Shown piece by piece: positions 1 through 5,280 of a stretch of DNA of 5,280 nt. Origin of the DNA: Alphaproteobacteria bacterium. Its GTDB lineage: Bacteria > Pseudomonadota > Alphaproteobacteria > Geminicoccales > Geminicoccaceae. Within the stretch, counting starts at the first letter, position 1, and each line of letters starts with the position of its first letter. The stretch is taken from the NCBI GenBank assembly GCA_026984595.1, contig JALSRW010000043.1, positions 1 through 5,280 of the forward strand, read 5' to 3'. Below the pieces are notes generated by a model, which was not told where the DNA came from, did no database searches, and saw only the letters and a list, made by a program, of their open reading frames with translations. Position numbers and translations under genes: made by a program.

Positions 1-95
1 TATGTCAACAGATTGACTCCGGCGCCCTGCTCCCGCTCGCGGTCACCGCCGGGGAATTCGCGATGCCGGTTGGCGGGCCGATGCGCCGAGCCGGC

Positions 96-123
96 TTGAC
101 GCACCCGGCCATTGCGGGATATC
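96..123 (+). promoter_or_regulatory. Weak sigma-70-like promoter candidate for the polysaccharide gene pair
   Basis: TTGACG at 96-101 matches five of six bases of the -35 consensus. GATATC at 118-123, 16 bp downstream, matches only three of six bases of the -10 consensus. The -10 element lies within an 8-bp palindrome, GGATATCC (117-124), which could also be a small operator half. TAGACT (149-154) and TAGATT (165-170) are better -10 hexamers but have no -35 at a proper distance. This is a guess from spacing and hexamers; transcription may equally enter from the left. Confidence 0.2.
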
Positions 124-131
124 CGGGAGAG

Positions 132-150
132 TGCGGGTGGAAAGCCCGTA
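132..150 (+). other. Small leader hairpin
   Basis: Bases 132-138 can pair with 144-150. The core is CGGG with CCCG, flanked by one T-A pair and two G-T wobbles, with loop GGAAA. It would lie in the 5' untranslated leader of the kinase gene if transcription starts just after the candidate -10 at 118-123. No T-run follows, so it is not an intrinsic terminator. A stem this short is expected by chance in GC-rich DNA. Confidence 0.2.
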
Positions 151-198
151 GACTGTCTGCGACATAGATTGTTCCATTGAGGAAACGCGGAAATAGCT

Positions 199-220
199 TT
201 GCATGACGGATTCCATGCGA
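199..220 (+). promoter_or_regulatory. Hairpin enclosing the start codons of the kinase gene
   Basis: GCATG (201-205) is the exact reverse complement of CATGC (214-218), separated by an eight-base loop. A T-G wobble (200/219) and a T-A pair (199/220) extend the stem to seven pairs. Both candidate start codons, ATG 203 and ATG 215, lie in the paired arms. In the mRNA this could slow initiation when the leader is folded. Seen directly in the sequence; any regulatory effect is inference. Confidence 0.3.
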
Positions 221-2491
221 CGTGAAGAAGACAGGGCGGCCGTATCCAAGTACTATGATGTCGAACCGCTGGAAGCCGGGAGCGGCACGGATTTTCGTGG
301 CATCCTTACGTTCCTTCGGCGCCGTGCACGACTGATCCTCGGCTGTGCGATACTCGGGACGGTCATCGGCGGCCTCTACGGCTACACACGCGAGCCGACC
401 TATTCGGCCACGGCACTGCTTCTCCTCGAGCCGCAAAGCAATCCTCTGACCGATCTCGAGGCGCTGGCCTCCGGCGCCGCGCCCAATGCCAGCTATGTCG
501 AGACCCAGCTCCGCCTCGCCAAATCGCCGAGCTTTCTGGAGAGGGTGGTCGACCGGCTCAAGCTGGTTCCCGAGGATCCCGAGGAGCTGCGCCGGATGGC
601 CGAGGCCGAGGCGGCCGCGGCCCGGGCCCGCTCGGGCTGGATCGCCCGCTTCCTGCCCTCGGATTGGCTGTTGGCCACCGGTCTCGCCCGCGACAAGCCG
701 CTGCCGCCCCTCGACGAACTGCGTCAGGAGCTGATGCGGGCGCGACTCGAGGAGTTCTCGAAGGCCCTGCGCGTGCGCCAGGAAGGGCGTTCGTTGATCC
801 TTTCGGTGTCCTATTCCGCCGAGGATCCGGACGAGGCCGCCCGCGCCGCCAACGCCGTCGCCGAGCTTTTCCTCGAACAGCAGAGCGGCGATCGCATCGC
901 CTCGCTGCAGGCCAGCAACGAGTGGCTCAAGCAGCGCCTCTCCGAGCTCCGCGACACCATCCGCAGCACCGAAAACGCCATCGAGGAATATCGCGCCCGC
1001 CACGATCTGCTGCAGAGCCAGTCGATCGCTCCCGAGACCGAACAGGCCCAGACGCTGACCCGGATGCTGGTCGCCGCCCGGGCCGAGCGACGGGAGAAGG
1101 AATCCCGGATCCGCTACGTGCAGAGCCTGGTGCGCCGCGGCGAGAGCCTGAATGCGCTGTCGGAGGTACTGGAGAGCCCCTACATGCAGAGCCTCTGGGA
1201 GCAGGAACGGGGGCTCGCCATGCAGGAGGCCGAGCTGCTCAGCACCTACGGCCCCAAGCATCCCACCATCATGCGGCTGCGCGAGGAACAGCGCAAGCTC
1301 AGGGAGCAGCAGCAGCGCGAGATCCGGCGCATCATCGAGAATCTGGGCAACGAGGTGGCGGTGCTGCGCGAGCGCGAGCGCTCCATCGAAGCCGATATCG
1401 CCGAACTCATGAGCAAGAACAACGAGGCGGCACGGGCGGCCATCAAGCTCCGCGAGCTGGAACGCGAGCTGGAGGCCAACCGCAAGCTCCACGACCAGTT
1501 CGCCCAGAAGCAGAAGGAAATCGAGGCACAGGTCAAACTGACCAAGCCCAATGCCCGCATCGTCGCCCGCGCCGAGCCCCCGGCCAGGCCGAGCACGTTA
1601 CCGCCGCCGCTGTTCGCGCTGCTGGGCTTCCTCGGCGCCGGCTCGTTCGGCCTCGGTCTGGCCCTTTTGCGCGAGCGGCTCGATTCGGGGCTGCGCACCG
1701 CCCGCGAGATCGAGGCCCTGTTCGGCCTGCCCTGCTTCGCCCTGGTGCCCGAACTGCCGGCCAAGATGGTGCGACGGTTCCCCTCGCCCGCCTACTATCT
1801 GGCGGCCAAGCCGCTGTCCGTCTATGCCGAGGCCATGCGGGCCCTCGCCACCTCCCTCCGCGCCTCGGACATCGACCATCCGCCGCGGATCATCCAGGTC
1901 ACCTCCTCGCTCCCCTCGGAGGGCAAGACCACCACCGTCCTCAGCCTCGCCACCCTGCTCGCCAGCGAGGGGCACAATGTGATCGCGGTGGATCTCGATC
2001 TGCGCCATCCCTCGCTGGTGCGCCAGCTCCGCCCGCAGCCGGGGGCGAAGCCGCCGCGGCTCGTCGAGCATCTGATGGGCAGCCTGCCCCTCGAAGAGGC
2101 GATCACCCATGACCCGCTGCTCAAGATCGACCTCCTGCCGACCCAGAAATCGCTGACCAATCCGGGGGCGGTGATCGCCTCGCGGCGGCTGCGCGACATG
2201 CTGGAAGAGCTCGCCCGGATCTACGACTTCGTGATCCTCGACAGCACCCCCACCCTCGGAGTGACCGACGCCCGGCGCCTGGGCGAGCTGGCCGATGCCG
2301 TGCTGTTCCTGATCCGCTGGGAGGAGACCGATGCCGATGTCGTGGAGGGTGCCCTCGAGGAGATGGCCAAGGGCGGCGGCAAGGTGACCGGAGCTGCGCT
2401 GACCATGGTCGACCTCGTCAAGCTCGCCCGCTACGGCTATGGCGGGCGTGACAGCTACTACAACAAGTACCAGCGCTACTACGTCGACTGA
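203..2491 (+). CDS. Wzz-type polysaccharide co-polymerase fused to a BY-family tyrosine autokinase (Wzc/ExoP-like)
   Basis: Inner-membrane protein controlling chain length and export of an extracellular or capsular polysaccharide. The layout is that of Gram-negative PCP-2a proteins: a cytoplasmic N-terminus, TM1 at about 44-61, and a long periplasmic Wzz region. The latter has a typical AARAANAVAELF segment (212-223), coiled-coil stretches at about 230-305 and 355-440, and a GNVR-like part near 412-442. A proline-rich stretch (459-469) leads into TM2 (about 469-489). The cytoplasmic kinase has Walker A (SLPSEGKTTT, 569-578, K575), Walker A' (VDLDLRHP, 596-603, D597/D599) and Walker B (ILDSTP, 678-683, D680). 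It ends in seven tyrosines between 744 and 760, the usual autophosphorylation cluster. The EX2RX2R self-association motif is incomplete (E543, R546, then A549). The start is bounded by an in-frame TAG at 194-196. A weak GGAA Shine-Dalgarno lies about 10 bases upstream; ATG 215 is an in-frame alternative. Full length for the family. Family assignment is firm; the polymer made is unknown. Confidence 0.95.
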   Translation: MTDSMRREEDRAAVSKYYDVEPLEAGSGTDFRGILTFLRRRARLILGCAILGTVIGGLYGYTREPTYSATALLLLEPQSNPLTDLEALASGAAPNASYVETQLRLAKSPSFLERVVDRLKLVPEDPEELRRMAEAEAAAARARSGWIARFLPSDWLLATGLARDKPLPPLDELRQELMRARLEEFSKALRVRQEGRSLILSVSYSAEDPDEAARAANAVAELFLEQQSGDRIASLQASNEWLKQRLSELRDTIRSTENAIEEYRARHDLLQSQSIAPETEQAQTLTRMLVAARAERREKESRIRYVQSLVRRGESLNALSEVLESPYMQSLWEQERGLAMQEAELLSTYGPKHPTIMRLREEQRKLREQQQREIRRIIENLGNEVAVLRERERSIEADIAELMSKNNEAARAAIKLRELERELEANRKLHDQFAQKQKEIEAQVKLTKPNARIVARAEPPARPSTLPPPLFALLGFLGAGSFGLGLALLRERLDSGLRTAREIEALFGLPCFALVPELPAKMVRRFPSPAYYLAAKPLSVYAEAMRALATSLRASDIDHPPRIIQVTSSLPSEGKTTTVLSLATLLASEGHNVIAVDLDLRHPSLVRQLRPQPGAKPPRLVEHLMGSLPLEEAITHDPLLKIDLLPTQKSLTNPGAVIASRRLRDMLEELARIYDFVILDSTPTLGVTDARRLGELADAVLFLIRWEETDADVVEGALEEMAKGGGKVTGAALTMVDLVKLARYGYGGRDSYYNKYQRYYVD

Positions 2492-2528
2492 GCGAAGCCC
2501 GCTCCGGACGCGAGGGACCGCAGGCGAG

Positions 2529-4001
2529 ATGGCAGAGGCATCGCTGCCCCCGCGCATCGCCGGCATCTGCGCGAGTACGGCCTGGCCGCTGTTCGTGCTG
2601 CTGCTGGCCCTGGCGCCGCTGCCCTACGGTGCCAACCGGCCGCTGGCCTGGTCGCTGCTGGCCCTGGCCATCGGCCTCACGGCATTGCTCGCGGGAATCG
2701 GCGGCCTGCAGCGGAGGGCGCCGGAGGGCCGGGCACCGTCGATCGCATGCATCGCCGTCACGATGCTGATCCTTGTTGCGGGATGGGCGGCGCTGCAGGG
2801 AGCATCGGGACTGCTGCCGGCGAGCTGGGAGCATCCGCTCTGGCGGGAGGTGCGGGATACCGGCCTGCCCGCCCTGTCGGCCGTCTCCCTGAGCCCGGAG
2901 CGCACCTTCGACAATCTGATGCGCCTGCTGGCCTATGTCGCGGCCGGCGTACTCTCCTTCCTGTTCGCCCGCGATTCCCGCCGGGCACGCAGCCTGCTGC
3001 ACGCCCTGCTGGCGATCGTCACCGCGCAGGCTCTCTACGGTCTGCTGCGCCTGTTCGCCGGCCTCGATGTGCTTCCTTGGGTGGCGGACGGGCCGGGGCC
3101 CAGCGGCGCGCTCAGCGGCAGCTTCGTCAACCGCAACCATGCCGCCACCTATCTCGGGCTCGGCTTTCTCGCGGTGCTGGCGCTGCTGGTGGAACGGCTC
3201 GCGCCGGGCCTGCGCGAAAGCCGCCAGCGTGGCATGCTGCGAGTGCTCCTCGACGGTCTCTTCGGTCGCCACTGGTACCTGCCGGTACTGCTCGTCCTGC
3301 TCGGTACCGCGGTCCTGCTGACCGGCTCGCGCGGCGGCTTCGCCAGCCTGCTGGTGGCCACCGTCTTCCTGCTGTTCACCACCTATCTGGCGACCCGGCC
3401 GAAGCCGCTGCCGGCGCTGACCGCCGGCGCCCAGCTGGTCGCCACCGGCTGGCTGTTGATGAACCTCGGCGGCGAGCCGGTGCTGCAGCGCCTGCTGGCC
3501 ACCGAGGAGCTGGATGCCGGCCGCCTGCAGATCTACGGGCTGACCCTCGAGATGGTGCGCGAGCGCCCCTGGCTCGGCCACGGCTATGGCGGCTTCGAGC
3601 AGGTCTTCATGCTCCATCGCGATGCCCGCTTCGATCTCGTCTTCGACCGCGCCCACGACACCTATCTGGAGCATGCGGTGGAGCTCGGCCTGCCGGCGAC
3701 CGTGGTTCTCTCTGCCGGCATGGCCGGCCTGTTCGCCTACAGCCTGACCGGAATCTTCCGCCGCCGGCGCAACCGCGTCTTTCCCCTGCTTGCGGCATCG
3801 GCGACAGTGCTGGTCGGCCTCCATGCACTGGTCGATTTCTCGATCCAGATTCCCGCCGTCGCCGTCACCTATGCGGCGATCCTCGGGCTCGGAATCGCGC
3901 AGGCGACCCCACGCGGCAACCGCCGGCCGGAACCTGCGGGACGCGACCGGCGGGCGCTTCCCGCCGTCAGTCGCCCATCTCCGGCACCTCGATCTCGATG
4001 A
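2529..4001 (+). CDS. O-antigen ligase/Wzy-type polysaccharide polymerase family membrane protein
   Basis: Polytopic inner-membrane protein of about 490 aa with some eleven to twelve hydrophobic segments (roughly 14-34, 39-59, 70-91, 132-147, 154-176, 206-222, 248-265, 268-287, 297-312, 385-410, 417-435, 440-456). Superfamily signatures are GSFVNRNH (197-204), GSRGG (266-270), then a large loop with GRLQIYG (331-337), ERPWLGHGYGGF (345-356) and DRAHDTYLE (373-381). R332 and H376 fit the arginine and histidine conserved in WaaL-type periplasmic loops. Members either polymerise undecaprenyl-linked repeats (Wzy) or transfer chains to an acceptor (WaaL); sequence alone does not separate these. The preceding chain-length kinase favours Wzy. 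ATG 2529 is preferred: GAGGGA (2512-2517) sits 11 bases upstream, and the protein then begins just before TM1. The in-frame ATG 2439 adds a Thr/Ser-rich stretch that only re-reads the tyrosine-rich codons of the upstream gene. The gap to the kinase gene is 37 bp, suggesting an operon. The Arg/Pro-rich tail (460-490) runs 35 bp into the convergent neighbour. Confidence 0.88.
   Translation: MAEASLPPRIAGICASTAWPLFVLLLALAPLPYGANRPLAWSLLALAIGLTALLAGIGGLQRRAPEGRAPSIACIAVTMLILVAGWAALQGASGLLPASWEHPLWREVRDTGLPALSAVSLSPERTFDNLMRLLAYVAAGVLSFLFARDSRRARSLLHALLAIVTAQALYGLLRLFAGLDVLPWVADGPGPSGALSGSFVNRNHAATYLGLGFLAVLALLVERLAPGLRESRQRGMLRVLLDGLFGRHWYLPVLLVLLGTAVLLTGSRGGFASLLVATVFLLFTTYLATRPKPLPALTAGAQLVATGWLLMNLGGEPVLQRLLATEELDAGRLQIYGLTLEMVRERPWLGHGYGGFEQVFMLHRDARFDLVFDRAHDTYLEHAVELGLPATVVLSAGMAGLFAYSLTGIFRRRRNRVFPLLAASATVLVGLHALVDFSIQIPAVAVTYAAILGLGIAQATPRGNRRPEPAGRDRRALPAVSRPSPAPRSR
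3948..3966 (-). terminator. GC hairpin abutting the stop codon of the Sel1-repeat gene
   Basis: A perfect 7-bp stem, CGGCGGG (3948-3954) with CCCGCCG (3960-3966), encloses a five-base loop. It begins directly after the minus-strand TGA at 3967-3969. No T-run follows on the minus strand, so it would be a poor intrinsic terminator. It may instead stabilise the 3' end or assist Rho-dependent termination. On the plus strand it lies within the coding tail of the polymerase gene. Confidence 0.3.
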
Positions 4002-4602
4002 TCTCGAAGTCCTCGCCATCCGGGTCCGGCGGCCCGCCCCGCTCCGTCGCCCGCGCCGCTTCCGCGGGCGAGGCCGCGTCGCGCGCGGCCGCGCGCAGGA
4101 TCCGCCGACGCCGGATCTCCCGTTCGCAACGTCGCAGCACCTCGCCATGCAGCCGCTGCGCCACCTTCTCGGCCAGCCGGAACCCCTGCGGATCGCCGGC
4201 ATCCGCGGCCTCGCGCAGCAGGATGTACGCCTTTGCCAGATCACGCGGCACACCGCGGCCGGCGGCACAGCAGTAACCGAGGCTGACCTTGGCCCGCAGA
4301 TGGTGGCGCTGCGCCGCTCTCGCGAACCAGCGCGCCGCCTGCGCCTCGTCCCGCCCCACCAGCCTGCCCTGGGCATGAGCAACGCCCAGAAGATACATGG
4401 CCTCGGCGTCCCCGGTTTCGGCCGCCCGCCGCAGCCGTTCCGGGCAGGCGGCAGGGTCGGTGGCGGAGGACGACCCGCTGCTGCGCGCGGGCGGCGAGGT
4501 CGCCGCTTCGGGAGAACGCGCGCCCGGAGGCGGCGCGTCGGCCCGTGCGTCGGTGCCGGCGGCGACGGTGTCGCCGCGTCTCGTGGCGCTGCTGGAACCC
4601 AT
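3967..4602 (-). CDS. Sel1-like (SLR/TPR-like) repeat protein, 211 aa
   Basis: Residues 1-50 are low-complexity (Ser, Ala, Pro, Gly, Arg), probably disordered, with no hydrophobic signal or membrane segment. Two tandem Sel1-like repeats follow, at about 65-100 (AEAMYLLGVAHAQG ... AARWFARAA) and 101-136 (AKVSLGYCCAAGRGV ... AYILLREAADAG). They show the usual Ala/Gly/Tyr/Leu spacing of paired helices. A helical stretch then becomes strongly basic (CEREIRRRRILR, 159-170), and the protein ends in an acidic tail (193-211, DGEDFEIIEIEVPEMGD). Sel1 repeats are protein-interaction scaffolds, so a cytoplasmic adaptor role is the safest inference; no partner can be named. Two repeats is few for the family. 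The ATG at 4602 follows AGGGAGA (4613-4619) at about 10 bases. An in-frame TAG near 4670-4672 rules out a longer form, and I found no GTG or TTG start in between. The gene converges on the polymerase gene and overlaps it by 35 bp. The hairpin at 4701-4724 separates it from its co-oriented upstream neighbour, so it probably has its own promoter within 4603-4700, where I see no convincing -35/-10 pair. Confidence 0.82.
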   Translation of the reverse strand: MGSSSATRRGDTVAAGTDARADAPPPGARSPEAATSPPARSSGSSSATDPAACPERLRRAAETGDAEAMYLLGVAHAQGRLVGRDEAQAARWFARAAQRHHLRAKVSLGYCCAAGRGVPRDLAKAYILLREAADAGDPQGFRLAEKVAQRLHGEVLRRCEREIRRRRILRAAARDAASPAEAARATERGGPPDPDGEDFEIIEIEVPEMGD

Positions 4603-4700
4603 CTGCCGACGGTCTCCCTGGACATGCGGGGCGAACGCGGGGTCGATTTCCGGTCGCCACGAGGAACCCTAGCACCCGCTTCTCAACAGACCGTAAACGA

Positions 4701-4724
4701 ACGGCCCGGCAAAGGCCGGGCCGT
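4701..4724 (-). terminator. Rho-independent terminator after the small exported-protein gene
   Basis: A perfect 10-bp inverted repeat, ACGGCCCGGC (4701-4710) and GCCGGGCCGT (4715-4724), has a four-base loop. It lies 27 bases past the minus-strand stop codon at 4752. On the minus strand the stem is followed by TCGTTTACGG, so the U-tract is short and interrupted. The very strong GC stem and its placement still make termination of the 4752-5198 gene the best reading. It also insulates the Sel1-repeat gene downstream. Confidence 0.75.
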
Positions 4725-4751
4725 AGCAGAGGATGTTGTCCTGCCGGCAGG

Positions 4752-5198
4752 TTACTGCCGCATGAACACGAAGGAGAAGGGGACATCCTTTTCGCCTTCG
4801 GGGCGCATCACCATGCGCCCGTCGACCAGTTCGCCGACCATCGCACCGCCCGAACCATCGGCGGCAGTGAGACGGATCCGGCCATCGACCATTTCCCATC
4901 GCCCGGGATCCTGCTTACCCTTTTCGTCGCGGAACACCACCGATCCGTCCTCGCGGAACTCGGCCGAGCCCTCTAGCTGGGCGATGATGCCCTCGACCTG
5001 CTGGTCGATCATCGGCGCTACCTGGGCCCGCATCTCCGGGGTGAGGTTGCGCATCTCCGCCTCGATCGCCTGGCGCAGCTCTCCCCGCATGGCTTCCTTG
5101 TCGATCACCCAGGTGCCGACCAGGCTCTGGGCAACCGCCGGCCCGGTGACCAGCAGGAAGAAGACGAACGCGAAGAGGCGCGTGATCACGAAACGCAT
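4752..5198 (-). CDS. Exported small protein of unknown function, possibly lipocalin-like
   Basis: About 148 aa with a clear Sec signal peptide: MRFVITR, then a hydrophobic core (FAFVFFLLVTG) and a signal peptidase I site after AVA (residue 23). There is no lipobox cysteine and no later membrane segment, so a periplasmic or secreted protein is expected. The mature part starts SLVGTW (25-30), continues with a charged, Met-rich, probably helical stretch (about 35-78), then alternating strands rich in DG turns: EFREDGSVVF, PGRWEMVDGRIRL, and a final FSFVFMRQ. A GTW near the N-terminus plus a later G-x-W before a beta-hairpin resembles small lipocalin-like domains, but I cannot assign a family. 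ATG 5198 is preferred over ATG 5204, two codons upstream: the Shine-Dalgarno AAAGGA (5207-5212) is 8 bases from the former and only 2 from the latter. A hairpin terminator follows, so the gene looks monocistronic or last in its unit. Confidence 0.85.
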   Translation of the reverse strand: MRFVITRLFAFVFFLLVTGPAVAQSLVGTWVIDKEAMRGELRQAIEAEMRNLTPEMRAQVAPMIDQQVEGIIAQLEGSAEFREDGSVVFRDEKGKQDPGRWEMVDGRIRLTAADGSGGAMVGELVDGRMVMRPEGEKDVPFSFVFMRQ

Positions 5199-5206
5199 CG
5201 GCATGT

Positions 5207-5212
5207 TCCTTT
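5207..5212 (-). promoter_or_regulatory. Shine-Dalgarno deciding the start of the small exported protein
   Basis: On the minus strand the sequence reads AAAGGA, then eight bases, then ATG at 5198. The upstream in-frame ATG at 5204 is only two bases from this site, too close for normal initiation. The site therefore supports the shorter form, beginning MRFVITR. Confidence 0.7.
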
Positions 5213-5240
5213 CAGGGCCGCAATTGCAGACAACGGATCG

Positions 5241-5269
5241 AATGTGCCGGCATCGCCGGCCGGCGTCCA
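5241..5269 (-). promoter_or_regulatory. Weak promoter candidate for the small exported-protein gene
   Basis: On the minus strand TGGACG (5264-5269) matches four of six -35 consensus bases. After exactly 17 bases comes CACATT (5241-5246), matching three of six -10 bases. This would give a 5' leader of about 35 bases before ATG 5198. The geometry is right but the hexamers are poor, and the spacer is almost all G/C. Confidence 0.22.
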
Positions 5270-5274
5270 GCCGG
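5246..5274. repeat. Two adjoining small inverted repeats
   Basis: GCCGG-CATCG-CCGGC (5246-5260) and CCGGC-GTCCA-GCCGG (5260-5274) are two 5-bp stems with five-base loops, sharing base 5260. They fall in the spacer and -35 of the candidate promoter of the small exported-protein gene. They could be part of a terminator or operator extending past the right edge, or simply a product of GC-rich sequence. Confidence 0.25.
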
Positions 5275-5280
5275 ATTCGG

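Larger units (their letters stand above)
1..202. other. Upstream region, no confident gene
   Basis: No complete gene is visible here. Plus-strand frame 3 is open from the left edge to a TAG at 165-167, so the C-terminus of an unseen upstream gene could extend this far, but I recognise nothing in its roughly 54 residues. Frame 1 ends at a TGA at 97-99. The frame of the downstream kinase gene has stops at 14-16, 149-151 and 194-196, so that gene cannot begin further left. From about 160 onward the DNA is less GC-rich than its surroundings, as expected for a leader or ribosome-loading region. A weak promoter candidate and a small hairpin are listed separately. Confidence 0.5.

Noticed and set aside
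71..84. Sigma-54-like GG/GC pair near 72-84
   Set aside because: The spacing between GG and GC is nine bases instead of the required ten, and the surrounding bases do not match TGGCAC/TTGC.
3..167. Plus-strand frame 3 open from the left edge, possibly the end of an upstream gene
   Set aside because: Only about 54 residues are visible, none recognisable, and open frames of this length arise readily at this base composition. Kept as a possibility, not called.
5..1492. 495-codon open frame on the minus strand opposite the kinase gene
   Set aside because: It is antisense to a gene with unmistakable Wzz and kinase motifs. Its translation is Leu/Ala/Gly/Gln-rich without domain signatures, as expected for the complement of GC-rich codons.
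664..2112. 482-codon plus-strand frame inside the kinase gene
   Set aside because: It is an off-frame reading of the kinase coding sequence, dominated by Arg, Ala, Pro and Gly, with no start signal.
2439..2528. Upstream in-frame ATG extending the polymerase by 30 residues
   Set aside because: The extension overlaps the kinase C-terminal codons and is a Thr/Ser re-reading of its tyrosine region. ATG 2529 has a Shine-Dalgarno (GAGGGA) and directly precedes the first membrane segment.
2418..4625. 735-codon open frame on the minus strand spanning the polymerase gene and beyond
   Set aside because: It covers parts of three supported genes in a different frame. The translation is low-complexity Arg/Gln/Gly/Ala without hydrophobic or catalytic patterns.
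4241..4786. 181-codon minus-strand frame overlapping the Sel1-repeat gene and the terminator
   Set aside because: It reads through the 10-bp terminator stem and the Sel1-repeat coding region in another frame and has no recognisable domain.

Overview
The window is GC-rich chromosomal DNA with strong G/C bias at third codon positions. It carries Gram-negative-type envelope genes: a Wzz-type chain-length regulator fused to a bacterial tyrosine kinase, an O-antigen ligase/Wzy-type polymerase and a Sec-exported small protein. This fits a high-GC proteobacterium; the sequence alone does not settle class or genus. I see no tRNA, rRNA, CRISPR, insertion sequence or phage gene.

Layout. Bases 1-202 are non-coding or hold the tail of an unseen gene. 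They contain a weak promoter candidate and a small leader hairpin. Two plus-strand genes follow, 37 bp apart and probably co-transcribed: a 762-aa polysaccharide co-polymerase/tyrosine autokinase (203-2491) and a roughly 490-aa polytopic membrane protein of the O-antigen ligase/Wzy superfamily (2529-4001). The 3' end of the second gene overlaps, tail to tail by 35 bp, a minus-strand gene for a 211-aa Sel1-repeat protein (3967-4602). Upstream of that gene, on the same strand, lies a good hairpin terminator (4701-4724). Next comes a minus-strand gene for a roughly 148-aa exported protein of unknown function (4752-5198), with a clear Shine-Dalgarno and a weak promoter candidate.

How the genes fit together. 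The first two form a recognisable pair for Wzx/Wzy-type surface polysaccharide assembly. The polymerase or ligase would handle undecaprenyl-linked repeat units at the periplasmic face. The Wzz/BY-kinase would set chain length and drive export through cycles of tyrosine phosphorylation. No glycosyltransferase, flippase or outer-membrane export gene is visible, so the pair is either the right-hand edge of a larger locus to the left or a detached module. The two minus-strand genes are convergent with the pair and separated from each other by a terminator. Nothing in the sequence ties their function to the polysaccharide genes.

Nothing here is clearly a new biological system. The points most worth a second look are the degenerate oligomerisation motif in an otherwise intact BY-kinase, the overlapping convergent gene ends with an abutting hairpin, the start-codon hairpin of the kinase gene, and the unassigned exported protein.
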